From: Devosia lacusdianchii
Lineage (GTDB): Bacteria; Pseudomonadota; Alphaproteobacteria; Rhizobiales; Devosiaceae
Length of the DNA stretch: 64,000 bases
Assembly (NCBI RefSeq): GCF_022429625.1
Contig: NZ_CP092483.1
Coordinates: 2,480,001-2,544,000 of the forward strand
Direction of reading: 5' to 3'
Made by a program: the position numbers and the translations under genes. Below are positions 26,491-34,006 of this stretch, one piece after another; position 1 is the stretch's first letter; each line of letters begins with the position of its first letter. The notes under the pieces were generated by a model, which ran no database searches, was not told the origin of the DNA, and saw only the letters and a program-made list of their open reading frames with translations.

Positions 26491-26994
26491 TCACGCCACG
26501 TCAGGGTCAACAGCCCCCGGTGACTTCGCATCCGGCAATGCCGTCGCGCGCGAGAGGCTAGCATTGTAGTAGCGCTCGTCATCCGTCACTTCGCGCCCCA
26601 GCCAGCCGGGTTGCTCGACATGCTGGTCTTCGCGCTCCAGTTCCACCTCGGCGATCACCAGCCCGGCATGCCGCCCTTCGAACACATCCACTTCCCAGGT
26701 GAGTCCGCCAAACGGCACGACATACCGGCGCTTCTCGATCACGTGCGGCTTCGCCATCTCCAGCAGTTCGCGCGCATCGGCCACGGGAATCGCGTATTCG
26801 TACTCGGCCCGCGACAGGCCGCTGACCGCGCCCTTCAGCGTGACAACCGCCGACCGGTCATCCTCGCTGCGTACCCGCACGGTCGCTTTGGCATTGGACG
26901 ACAAATAGCCCTGTCGCAACAGGGCGCTCGACGTTGCCAACGCCCTCCAATCATCCGACACCACAAGGAACTTGCGCTCAATCTCTTGGCCCAA
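26491..26994 (-). CDS. CYTH domain protein (triphosphate tunnel metalloenzyme)
   Basis: A 167-aa class IV adenylate cyclase/thiamine triphosphatase-fold protein. The N-terminal metal motif ExExK is Glu4-x-Glu6-x-Lys8 (GQEIERKF). TVRVRSEDD, VTLKGAVSGLSRAEYEYAI and YVVPFGGLTWEVDVFEG supply the charged tunnel strands, and AEVELEREDQ the late acidic strand. The start is a TTG at 26994, one base after the CHAD stop and preceded by GGAG; no ATG fits the conserved start. Bacterial relatives hydrolyse inorganic tripolyphosphate. It pairs with the CHAD gene upstream. Confidence 0.9.
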   Translation of the reverse strand: MGQEIERKFLVVSDDWRALATSSALLRQGYLSSNAKATVRVRSEDDRSAVVTLKGAVSGLSRAEYEYAIPVADARELLEMAKPHVIEKRRYVVPFGGLTWEVDVFEGRHAGLVIAEVELEREDQHVEQPGWLGREVTDDERYYNASLSRATALPDAKSPGAVDPDVA

Positions 26995-26995
26995 C

Positions 26996-27898
26996 CTACT
27001 TCTCCAGCGGCAACAGGTGCCAATATTGCGCGAAACGCCTGCGCAGCGCCCGCGGCTTCTCCGCAGCCAATTGCCGGCCAAGCCCGAAAGCCCGCACCGC
27101 CAGCATAGACTGCCGCTCGGCCGCTACGCCACGCACGATACCGATATCGCCATCCACCCTGCCCTTCATGCCGGCGAGGGCTGCATCGAGTACCGCCAGA
27201 TTGTGATGATCCCCAAGCAGTTCCCCGAGCTGGTCGAGCAGGGCCGCATACCCCTGAAGCAATTCGGGCGCCGTGGTCTCGAGCAGGCTCACATGATGCC
27301 AGTGATACTTGGTATCCTTGCGCCATTCGTGGAATGCATCCGCCGTCTGCTCGTCCACGGCAGCGGCCATGCCCACCCGCAGCAGCCGATAGGTGCTTTG
27401 CAGGCCCGGCCCCAGGCACCCAAAGCCTGCTCCGTCGATCGACCAGTTGGGAATGCGCTCAGCGACTGGCGTCATGAGCTCGCTGAAGCGGTCGAGTAGC
27501 CTCCGTTGCTCCGCCTTGCCGATCGCCGCCACCCCGGTTTCCAATTCGGCGCGTACGGCATCCGCCAGCTCCTGCTCGATCTGCCTCGCGGCATCGCTAG
27601 CGCTGTCAAATCGCACCAGCGCATCGAATGTCTGAAGCATCACTGCGGCATCGCGCGTCCCCGCCAAGCTATCGGCCGCCTCGCGAAATGCCGCGTTCTC
27701 TTTCTTGAAGTCATCGAACCGCGGCTCGATCAGGCGCAACAGCCCGCGCAGCTTCTTGCAACGTCGGCGCAGCCGATGCACCGTGTCGCCGAACTCGCCA
27801 CCCGTCGAGACGTCTTCCAGCGCCTTGCTGACCTGTTCCCCGGCAATCTGGCGAACCTGCTCGACAACCTTGCCCTGCTGGTTAAACGAAAAGCCCAC
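26996..27898 (-). CDS. CHAD domain protein
   Basis: A 300-aa, nearly all-helical protein with conserved histidines: VHRLRRRCKKLRGLLRL, FHEWRKDTKYHWHHVSLL and LGDHHNLAVLDAAL are CHAD-type, the basic pore that binds inorganic polyphosphate. The start is GTG 27898 (VGFSFNQQGKVVEQVRQ), two bases after the ogt stop; upstream codons in this frame overlap ogt and are unconserved. It directly precedes the CYTH gene. In many bacteria CYTH and CHAD are fused or adjacent, linked to polyphosphate granules. Confidence 0.88.
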   Translation of the reverse strand: MGFSFNQQGKVVEQVRQIAGEQVSKALEDVSTGGEFGDTVHRLRRRCKKLRGLLRLIEPRFDDFKKENAAFREAADSLAGTRDAAVMLQTFDALVRFDSASDAARQIEQELADAVRAELETGVAAIGKAEQRRLLDRFSELMTPVAERIPNWSIDGAGFGCLGPGLQSTYRLLRVGMAAAVDEQTADAFHEWRKDTKYHWHHVSLLETTAPELLQGYAALLDQLGELLGDHHNLAVLDAALAGMKGRVDGDIGIVRGVAAERQSMLAVRAFGLGRQLAAEKPRALRRRFAQYWHLLPLEK

Positions 27899-27900
27899 GC

Positions 27901-28437
27901 CTAGAACCCGAAAGTCATCTGCCCGGCAGGAGCACCCACCGCCACGCCCTCCAGCGCCAGCATTCTGAGCTTCGATCCGGCACCGCCGGGGGCGGAAAAG
28001 CCCCCCGGCTTCCCATCGCTCGCCAGGACCCGGTGACACGGAATGATCAGCGGAATCGGATTTGCCCCCATCGCCTGCCCCACCGCTCGCGACAGCGTCA
28101 CATCCCCCAATTGCCGCGCCATCGCGCCATAGGTGGTGGTCTTGCCCCAGCCGATCGTCACCAGCAGCGCATAAGCCTGTTGGTGAAACGCGGGCACGCC
28201 CGCCAGATCCAGCACGACATCCGAGAAATCCACCGTCTCGCCTTCGGCATAATCCTCGATTTTGTTGATGACCGCCTCGATCGCCGCTGGAGGCTCACCC
28301 GGGCGCGCGCCATCACGATTGATCCGCGCCAGCAGATCAGCATGCTCGAGCCCCGGCAATTGTAGCCGCGCCACGCCTGTGTCGGTCCACCCGATGCCGA
28401 ATTCACCCAGCGCAGTATCGAAGGTCGTCGTTTCCAT
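27901..28437 (-). CDS. ogt: methylated-DNA--[protein]-cysteine S-methyltransferase
   Basis: Removes methyl groups from O6-methylguanine by suicidal transfer to its cysteine. 178 aa from ATG 28437. The acceptor Cys134 lies in IIPCHRVLASDG; the helix-turn-helix region is VTLSRAVGQAMGANPIP with the arginine finger. No Ada-type N-terminal domain is present, so it is an Ogt-type enzyme. It lies 8 nt after the TetR gene, and CHAD follows 2 nt later: a tight operon of DNA repair and polyphosphate-type genes. Confidence 0.94.
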   Translation of the reverse strand: METTTFDTALGEFGIGWTDTGVARLQLPGLEHADLLARINRDGARPGEPPAAIEAVINKIEDYAEGETVDFSDVVLDLAGVPAFHQQAYALLVTIGWGKTTTYGAMARQLGDVTLSRAVGQAMGANPIPLIIPCHRVLASDGKPGGFSAPGGAGSKLRMLALEGVAVGAPAGQMTFGF

Positions 28438-28445
28438 AACCGATC

Positions 28446-29009
28446 CTAACGCCGCAGGACTGTCACACACCAGTCCCGCAATTCCTTGCCGATCACCTCG
28501 GCTGGGGGCCCGCTCTGATCGAACCCCCACCAGAGTTGCGCCCCCTGCCACTGACTCGCGAGCATCATGCCAAGCCTTTGCTGCTCGGCCACGTCCTGCG
28601 TCAGGCGACGCCCCAGCGCCGCCGAAAGCACGTTTCGCCAAGCCACGCCGCGGGCGCGCAGCACCGGATCGCGCATGTCCTCCCGCAAAATGGCCAATCC
28701 CATGGCATTCTCGGCTTCGCTCAATCCAGGCGGAATCATCGCGAGCAGCAAGCTCACCGCCCCTTCCGGGCTCACGGGCGCCGAGCGATCGAGCTCCGCT
28801 GTCGTCTCGTCCAGTTGATCCCACCCGCGCAGCATTGCAGCCTGCAAAAATGCCGCCTTGGTGGGATACCGCTGCACCAGCGTGGCCGCCGACAGGCCCA
28901 CCATCTTGCCGACGGCCGCAAAGGTCAGCGCGTCCGGCCCTTCGCGATACATCAGGGCCATTGCCGCATCGAGTATGGCCTCGTCTGTCACTGTCCGCGG
29001 TCGCGCCAT
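28446..29009 (-). CDS. TetR-family transcriptional regulator
   Basis: A 187-aa repressor. The N-terminal DNA-binding domain (residues about 1-55) reads ARPRTVTDEAILDAAMALMYREG and VGKMVGLSAATLVQRYPTKAAFL. The ligand domain is variable, as usual. A perfect 18-bp palindrome at 29024-29041 in the short gap to the divergent reductase gene is its likely operator and would let it control both that gene and its own operon (ogt, CHAD, CYTH). Confidence 0.9.
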   Translation of the reverse strand: MARPRTVTDEAILDAAMALMYREGPDALTFAAVGKMVGLSAATLVQRYPTKAAFLQAAMLRGWDQLDETTAELDRSAPVSPEGAVSLLLAMIPPGLSEAENAMGLAILREDMRDPVLRARGVAWRNVLSAALGRRLTQDVAEQQRLGMMLASQWQGAQLWWGFDQSGPPAEVIGKELRDWCVTVLRR

Positions 29010-29023
29010 GCAATTTCCATTTG

Positions 29024-29041
29024 TAAATGAACGTTCATTTA
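29024..29041. promoter_or_regulatory. TetR operator candidate, perfect 18-bp palindrome
   Basis: TAAATGAACGTTCATTTA is fully self-complementary and lies 15 nt upstream of the tetR start and 35 nt upstream of the divergent reductase start. Sites of the form TGAACGTTCA are common for TetR-family repressors that control redox genes. Confidence 0.8.
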
Positions 29042-29076
29042 TATAGATTCAGGCAACTTACAGCAGGAGAAGACAA

Positions 29077-29604
29077 ATGGCCAGAATCGTCGGATACATC
29101 GCCTCCAGCCTCGATGGCTTCATCGCTACAGAAGACGAAAACCTCGACTGGCTCATGCAACAGCCCGATCTCAATCTGGGCGAGCATGACTACAAGAACT
29201 TCATCGCCCGCATCCGCACGGTCGTAATGGGCCGCGCCACTTATGACTGGATCGAACGCTTCCCCGGCGGTTGGGAATACGAGGGCAAGCGCGTCATCGT
29301 CGTCACCTCGCGACCCATCGACAATCCCAAGGGGCCTCTCGAAACCCGATCGGATATCGACGCCCTGATCGCTGAGCTACGGGCATTGGACGACGGCGAC
29401 GTCTGGATGCTTGGCGGCGGCAAGCTGCAGATGACCTTCATGGAAAAAGGCGCGCTGGACGAAATCGAGGTCTACATCATCTCAGAGATCATCGGCGGCG
29501 GCATTCCGCTACTCCCGGCGACCGGCCTCAAATCGACCGCCAAGCTGATTTCCGCCCAAGCCCTCGGCGAAAGCTGCGCCCGTCTGCACTACCGTTTCGA
29601 CTGA
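29077..29604 (+). CDS. dihydrofolate reductase family protein (RibD C-terminal type)
   Basis: A 175-aa reductase of the RibD_C/YwjB group. Typical blocks are IVGYIASSLDGFIA near the start, MGRATYDWIERFPG, VIVVTSRPIDNPKG and VWMLGGGKLQMTFMEKGALDEIEVYIISEIIGGG (in pieces), the last carrying the GGG cofactor turn. These proteins resemble bifunctional riboflavin reductases and DHFR but their substrate is mostly unknown. The ATG is preceded by CAGGAGAAG. Divergent from tetR over a shared palindrome, so it is probably the repressor's main target. Confidence 0.88.
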   Translation: MARIVGYIASSLDGFIATEDENLDWLMQQPDLNLGEHDYKNFIARIRTVVMGRATYDWIERFPGGWEYEGKRVIVVTSRPIDNPKGPLETRSDIDALIAELRALDDGDVWMLGGGKLQMTFMEKGALDEIEVYIISEIIGGGIPLLPATGLKSTAKLISAQALGESCARLHYRFD

Positions 29605-29611
29605 CAACGAA

Positions 29612-29636
29612 AAAGGCCGCCCTGGGGGCGGCCTTT
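29612..29636. terminator. terminator between reductase and csbD genes
   Basis: AAAGGCCGCC-CTGGG-GGCGGCCTTT is a perfect 10-bp stem with a 5-nt loop and flanking A/T runs on both sides. It lies 8 nt after the reductase stop and also 20 nt beyond the csbD stop on the other strand, so it can act in both directions. Confidence 0.9.
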
Positions 29637-29655
29637 GCATTATCCGAGTCAGAAA

Positions 29656-29838
29656 CTAGCGCTTCAGCGCGTCCCGAGTGGCGTCTTTGGCTTCGCCCAC
29701 CTTTTGCTGGACCTTGCCAGCAGCCTTATCCAACTTTCCTTCGGCCTGCAGCTTTTCATTGCCGGTCAGGCCGCCAACGGCGTCCTTGACAGCACCCTTG
29801 ACCTGCTTGCTGACGCCTTTGACTTCATCTTTGTGCAC
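29656..29838 (-). CDS. CsbD family protein
   Basis: A 60-aa charged, helical protein of the CsbD stress family: KDEVKGVSKQVKGAVKDAVGG, NEKLQAEGKLDKAAGKVQQK, ending KDATRDALKR. In many bacteria csbD is induced by general stress and the protein is very abundant, but its function is unknown. Length is normal. It is followed by the shared terminator and lies downstream of a membrane protein gene on the same strand. Confidence 0.92.
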   Translation of the reverse strand: MHKDEVKGVSKQVKGAVKDAVGGLTGNEKLQAEGKLDKAAGKVQQKVGEAKDATRDALKR

Positions 29839-29913
29839 GATGGCCTCCTTGGTTTGATTGTTGTTGGCTCAACGATCCAGAACCAGGGACGTTCCGCTAA
29901 ATCTCCGTCACGT

Positions 29914-30891
29914 TTACGGATTTTGCGGTTCACTCGGATTGCCCCGCCCGATCCATCCTGCCGCCCTATCCTTGAGCGTATTGAACTTGTTGGACGCGGA
30001 CGACAATCGCTGATCCCAAACCGGATCGGGCGCCTGACCCGCGATAACCCCAAAGTACACGTCCATTAGGCATGCTATCGCAAATGGCTCGATCAACGCC
30101 GCCTTCACCGCCCAAGCAAAGATTAGGGCAAAGACGAACCCACCCGCCGACCAGCCGCCCGGCAGAAACCACACTGCCGCAGCGGCAGGCGCGAGCATGA
30201 ACAGGAACACCACGAAGCTCAGAACATAGGTGAATACCGTCAGCCAGGCCGCGTTCTTGAGCATGACTTGATAGTTCTGCCCATAGAGCACGAGCGCCGT
30301 GCGCGCCGAAGCCCAGGGATTGGTCGACCGGGTCCGGATCGCATAGGCGAGTATCACTTCATCCACGAGACCCACAGCGATCCGCAAAAAGGCCCGGACC
30401 ACGCCAACCACCTGCTGCAATCCCGGAATGGGCAGGATCGACGCCACGCCATCGACGAGCCCGGTGATCGCCCGCAACACGCCCTTGACCAACTGATCGA
30501 CCGCGAACAGCACGCTCGCCTCGGCAAACCGGCTCTTCACGACAGTAGTCGCATAGTCGATCTGTGCGCGCCCGTCCGGTATCGGCCGATTATCCATCAA
30601 TTCGACCAGCACGGCGATGTGACCGGCCTTGACGATGTAAAGGATATACTCGCGCAGAAAGTAGATGACCCCGGCCGTCAGCACGAAACCGAGGCCTCCA
30701 CCCCAGGCCGTGGCGCTGATGTGAAAGTCCTCGTCGCCCATGGCGCCGATGCCCCAGCCGATGCCGGCGCCCACGCCCGTTACCAGCACATAGGCCAGCG
30801 CGATACCGAAATAGACCACCATTCGAAACGCAATGAAGGGCCAGGTCTTGCCCATCATCCCCAAGGCACGACCAATCGAAAAGTCCCACAT
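29914..30891 (-). CDS. polytopic membrane protein of unknown function, 325 aa
   Basis: I do not recognise the family. From ATG 30891 (MWDFSIGRALGMMG) about six hydrophobic segments are seen: near residues 18-45, 58-80, 130-160, 205-230, 238-262. The middle contains LPIPGLQQVVGVVRAFLRIAVGLVDEVILAYAIR (in pieces), suggesting a re-entrant or amphipathic helix. The C-terminal 45 residues are polar. No catalytic motif. It may be a structural or transport protein. The csbD gene follows after 75 nt. Confidence 0.72.
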   Translation of the reverse strand: MWDFSIGRALGMMGKTWPFIAFRMVVYFGIALAYVLVTGVGAGIGWGIGAMGDEDFHISATAWGGGLGFVLTAGVIYFLREYILYIVKAGHIAVLVELMDNRPIPDGRAQIDYATTVVKSRFAEASVLFAVDQLVKGVLRAITGLVDGVASILPIPGLQQVVGVVRAFLRIAVGLVDEVILAYAIRTRSTNPWASARTALVLYGQNYQVMLKNAAWLTVFTYVLSFVVFLFMLAPAAAAVWFLPGGWSAGGFVFALIFAWAVKAALIEPFAIACLMDVYFGVIAGQAPDPVWDQRLSSASNKFNTLKDRAAGWIGRGNPSEPQNP

Positions 30892-30997
30892 GCTGTGTCC
30901 CCCAGCAGTTGATAGACGGACACTTGCGCGAGTCTGTATCCGCGGCAAGTGACGACGAAGGGTGTTCGAGGTGCAAGGTCTCTGCTAGGACGCGCCC

Positions 30998-31669
30998 ATG
31001 CCCGGTCCCATGCCCACACTCGTCGATTACTTTCCCCCGCTTGAACCGTACCTGAACGTCCTCCACGTGGACGACGACATCCTCGTGCTCGACAAGCAGA
31101 GCGGTCTCTTGAGCGTGCCGGGCAAGGATCCGTCGCTGTGGGACTGCATCGAATACCGCGCCCGCCAGAAATGGCCGACGGCCGGCATGTGCCACCGTCT
31201 CGACAAGGACACATCAGGCGTCCTGGTCATGGCGCTCAACAAGCGCGCCCATGGCCGCATCGGCAGCCAGTTCGAGCACCGCAAGACCACCAAGGCCTAC
31301 ATCGCGCGGGTTGCCGGCATCATCGAAGCCGATAGCGGCCTCGTGGATTTGCCGCTCGCCACCGATTGGGACAACAAGCCGCGCCAGCGCGTCGACTACG
31401 AAAACGGCCGCCCGTCACAGACCGAATGGACCGTGCTCGAGCGCGAAGCCGACGTCACCCGCGTGCGGCTCCACCCTCTCACCGGCCGCACCCACCAGCT
31501 CAGGGTCCACATGAAGGCCATCGGCCATGTGATTCTGGGCGATGTATTTTACGCCGATCCCGTTGCCCTCGCCGCTGCCGACCGGCTGCAATTGCATGCC
31601 GCCGAACTGGGCCTCACCCACCCCACCAGTGGCGAGTTCATGACTTTTGTCGCACCAGTACCGTTTTAG
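30998..31669 (+). CDS. RluA-family pseudouridine synthase
   Basis: A 223-aa rRNA/tRNA pseudouridine synthase. The catalytic block CHRLDKDTSGVLVMALN carries the nucleophile Asp69. VDDDILVLDKQSGLLSVPGK and LHPLTGRTHQLRVHMKAIGH are the other two family blocks. There is no N-terminal S4 domain, so it resembles RluA itself (23S U746 and tRNA U32) rather than RluC/RluD. The start ATG 30998 is followed by a second possible ATG four codons later. Confidence 0.92.
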   Translation: MPGPMPTLVDYFPPLEPYLNVLHVDDDILVLDKQSGLLSVPGKDPSLWDCIEYRARQKWPTAGMCHRLDKDTSGVLVMALNKRAHGRIGSQFEHRKTTKAYIARVAGIIEADSGLVDLPLATDWDNKPRQRVDYENGRPSQTEWTVLEREADVTRVRLHPLTGRTHQLRVHMKAIGHVILGDVFYADPVALAAADRLQLHAAELGLTHPTSGEFMTFVAPVPF

Positions 31670-31720
31670 CCACTGACGCAGTCCGCTAGGTTGTCGGCGA
31701 AAACCAGCTGGAGCCACCTC

Positions 31721-32782
31721 ATGAAACTCGCGCGATCCTGCCACTGGGGCCTGCTGGCCATGCTGACGCTCAGCGCTCCGGCCGCGGCGTTTGACGATCT
31801 GCTGAGCGCTGTGGGCGCGTTTCCAGGCGGCATAGATACGCCTTACATCTTCGACTATAGCGCCCCGAAGGACGGCTTCGCCGCCTACCGCGGCGGGCTG
31901 GCCGACAACCAGCTCGCACAGGCCCTGGTCAGCGCATCAGGCGTCGATCCGGTCACCGGCATAGCCTTTGGCGAGGTGACCGGCGTGCTCACCATTGGCG
32001 ACCCACCCAAAACGCTCACAATGCTGTTCGCCGAACCAGGCTTTGCCGATGGGGCGCCGGAGACCTTGGCATCACGCGGCTTCGAAGAGACCGTTGTCGA
32101 CGACCTCCCCGTCTTTGCCCGCGGCGAAGATTACGCCGTAGACTTGACCACGGCCCGCGATCCCGATCCCTTCGCCAGTGGCATGGGCAAGGCGCAGCGC
32201 CTGGCTTTCGGCACCGACTATATGCTGCGCACCGCCGGCTGGCCCGAAATGCGGTCCGCATTGGCGGCCCTGCCACACCCATCACCTGACAAGCAGATCT
32301 GGACTGCCATGATCAACGGTTTGCGCGCCGCATCCGGCGAAGGCGCGCACCTCGATGTGGCGTCGGGGTGGGCTGTGTCGGCTTTCTTCGATCCCGGCCC
32401 AGGCATGGACCTCATGCTCGATCCCGAGGGTGCCAAAGCCAAGTTCGAGGCCGCTGCCAGCGAGCCGGGCGAGGCGATCGTTTTCCCCTATGTCCTGTTC
32501 GCCGCCACACAAGGTCCCGTGCAGGCATCGACCCATATCGTCCTGCCATTTGGCGGTGAGGCGCAGGCGCGCGCCGCCGGCGAGGAAGTCGCCGAGCGGC
32601 TGGCGGCATATTCGCCCGGCGCGGCGGCTCCGCGCGTGACCGTCGATGACGATGGCACCTTCTTCGTTGCCGTGGTGTCGATGGACGTGGCGGCAGCGGA
32701 GGCCCCGCAGGCGCTGGATCTGTTCAACCGTTGGATCGGTGGTGTCTACCAGCGCGACTTCAAGCCACTGATGCTGCCCTAG
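31721..32782 (+). CDS. secreted hypothetical protein, 353 aa
   Basis: No family recognised. The start is ATG 31721; residues 1-26 are a signal peptide (LLAMLTLSAPAAAFDD). The mature protein is acidic, with no cysteines beyond the signal region, and appears to contain two similar alpha/beta halves (LTMLFAEPGFADGAPETLASRGF and THIVLPFGGEAQARAAGEEVAERL), which could be an internal duplication. Its stop overlaps the stop of the convergent ASCH-like gene in CTAG. Confidence 0.72.
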   Translation: MKLARSCHWGLLAMLTLSAPAAAFDDLLSAVGAFPGGIDTPYIFDYSAPKDGFAAYRGGLADNQLAQALVSASGVDPVTGIAFGEVTGVLTIGDPPKTLTMLFAEPGFADGAPETLASRGFEETVVDDLPVFARGEDYAVDLTTARDPDPFASGMGKAQRLAFGTDYMLRTAGWPEMRSALAALPHPSPDKQIWTAMINGLRAASGEGAHLDVASGWAVSAFFDPGPGMDLMLDPEGAKAKFEAAASEPGEAIVFPYVLFAATQGPVQASTHIVLPFGGEAQARAAGEEVAERLAAYSPGAAAPRVTVDDDGTFFVAVVSMDVAAAEAPQALDLFNRWIGGVYQRDFKPLMLP

Positions 32783-33063
32783 GCGTCGTCGGCGAACCGA
32801 ACTTCGATCCGCTGGAACAGGTGGCCCGGCTTCATCGTATCGAGCCACTTGCGGAAATCGGCCACATCCCTGAACCCAGCCCGCTTCGCCTCGGCGTCGC
32901 TGACATCGGCTGGGTCCATGTCGTCGACCGCCCCGATCGACATCACGCCCAGCTTGGTCTTCAGCGTGCCGCCGGGTTTGACGCTCGGCCGGCTCCAGCG
33001 CCGGAACACCAGGTCGACCTTGCCCGCCTTGATCGCCTCGAGCAGTTCAAGCTTGAGCAGCAT
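32779..33063 (-). CDS. small ASCH-like domain protein, 94 aa
   Basis: Contains only the N-terminal ASCH-like module also seen in the 190-aa protein at 24132-24704: shared features are FRRWSRPSVKPGGTLKTKLG versus FRRWTRPTVKAGGTLTTAIG, then an acidic stretch, AGF-DVA, and an end like LFQRIEVRF. ASCH/PUA folds usually touch RNA, so a role in translation is conceivable but unproved. The ATG shares one base with the RidA stop (TAATG) and the stop overlaps the convergent secreted-protein gene. Confidence 0.78.
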   Translation of the reverse strand: MLLKLELLEAIKAGKVDLVFRRWSRPSVKPGGTLKTKLGVMSIGAVDDMDPADVSDAEAKRAGFRDVADFRKWLDTMKPGHLFQRIEVRFADDA

Positions 33064-33443
33064 TATCCCACCACCGCCGTTGCCAACATTTCGACGCGCA
33101 GCCCATCAGCCAGCAATTCCTTGACCACGACAGTGGCGCGAACCGGATAGGGCTGCTGCGTGAAGAACTCGCGATAGACCGCGTTCATGCCCGGCGCATC
33201 GGCGCGGTCGACCAGAAACACCTGCACCTGCACCAGATTGGTCAGCTCGCCGCCCGCAGCGCGAATCGCGATCTGCAAATTCTCGATGCACCGCCTCGTC
33301 TGCGCCTCGATGCCGCCAGCGACGATCTCGCCCGTCGCCGGATCTTCGGCAATGGCCACAAGCCAAACCTGATTGCCAGCCTTCACCGCATCGCTGATAG
33401 GCGCCGAAGATGGCGCAATGCCCGTTTCGATCCGTTCGATCAT
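33063..33443 (-). CDS. RidA family protein (enamine/imine deaminase-like)
   Basis: A 126-aa YjgF/YER057c/UK114 protein from ATG 33443. The family blocks are VKAGNQVWLVAIAEDPATGE, GGIEAQTRRCIENLQIAIRAAGG and YPVRATVVVKELLADGLRVEM, with the conserved Arg of the active site in PVRATV. It differs slightly from canonical RidA (PVAR.C.EV) and so belongs to a Rid subgroup whose reaction may differ. It lies just after tRNA-Leu and is coupled to the ASCH-like gene. Confidence 0.9.
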   Translation of the reverse strand: MIERIETGIAPSSAPISDAVKAGNQVWLVAIAEDPATGEIVAGGIEAQTRRCIENLQIAIRAAGGELTNLVQVQVFLVDRADAPGMNAVYREFFTQQPYPVRATVVVKELLADGLRVEMLATAVVG

Positions 33444-33457
33444 GGTCCCTCTGCCTC

Positions 33458-33543
33458 TGGTGCGGGCGGCGGGACTCGAACCCGCACGGGGATACCCCCT
33501 CCGGATTTTAAGTCCGGTGTGTCTACCATTCCACCACGCCCGC
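33458..33543 (-). tRNA. tRNA-Leu (anticodon UAA)
   Basis: Read on the minus strand, 86 nt including an encoded CCA. The 7-bp acceptor stem is GCGGGCG/CGCCCGC. The anticodon arm CCGGACTTAAAATCCGG places UAA in the loop. A long variable arm (class II) and the T-arm GCGGGTTCGAGTCCCGC follow. This type reads UUA, a rare codon in such a GC-rich genome. Confidence 0.97.
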
Positions 33544-33647
33544 GTCGGACCGCGATTAGCATGGTGCCGGGCGCATGCCAACGCTGTTGGCCAATCGCCG
33601 GACAGTCGAAAACGCCGCCCGGCCCGTCGGCTTACGGTTGCACGGAT

Positions 33648-33705
33648 GATGGGCGGCCTTTGGACCAAGAACTGTCGACATAGAACGGACCAAGGGCCGC
33701 CCATC
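33648..33705. repeat. inverted repeat with 16-bp arms
   Basis: GATGGGCGGCCTTTGG at 33648-33663 pairs with CCAAGGGCCGCCCATC at 33690-33705 with a single T/C difference (a G-U pair in RNA). The loop is 26 nt. There is no T-run next to it. It could be a terminator-like hairpin, a palindromic intergenic repeat or a structured RNA. Confidence 0.6.
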
Positions 33706-33799
33706 ACGAACTGGAGCTTCCTCACTGGGTCCGGCTAAGCGGGACTATTGTTGCAAGCCCGGTTGCCGACTTTCTGCCCAGCCAAACGGGCGCCCCCGT

Positions 33800-33857
33800 C
33801 TCCAGCCTCCCCGCCCGACCCTGCGTCGGGGCCGCGTGATGGCGGGGACGGCTGGAG
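33800..33857. repeat. nested inverted repeat (strong hairpin)
   Basis: CTCCAGCC-TCCCCGCC (33800-33815) pairs with GGCGGGGA-C-GGCTGGAG (33841-33857), 16 bp with one bulged base. Inside it, CCCGAC and GTCGGG (33814-33830) form a second stem that competes for two bases. The GC-rich, nested form resembles palindromic intergenic repeats. Confidence 0.6.
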
Positions 33858-34006
33858 TATGCAGGAGGGATTGGGGGCGGGGATAAGTTCTTCCATTGGC
33901 CGCTTGCGACCTGATTGCGGTTATCAGACTATCCCCTAGGGGTCCCGAAGGCTGCCGTCCACAATACTCGGACGGTAATGGCTCTGCACCATAGAGTTTG
34001 TAGCTC

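Larger units (their letters stand above)
33544..34006. other. gene-free stretch of about 460 nt with two large hairpins
   Basis: No convincing coding region is seen on either strand between tRNA-Leu and the phosphotransferase pseudogene. The stretch holds two long inverted repeats (33648-33705 and 33800-33857) that are listed separately. The remainder shows no similarity that I recognise to a mobile element. Confidence 0.6.
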
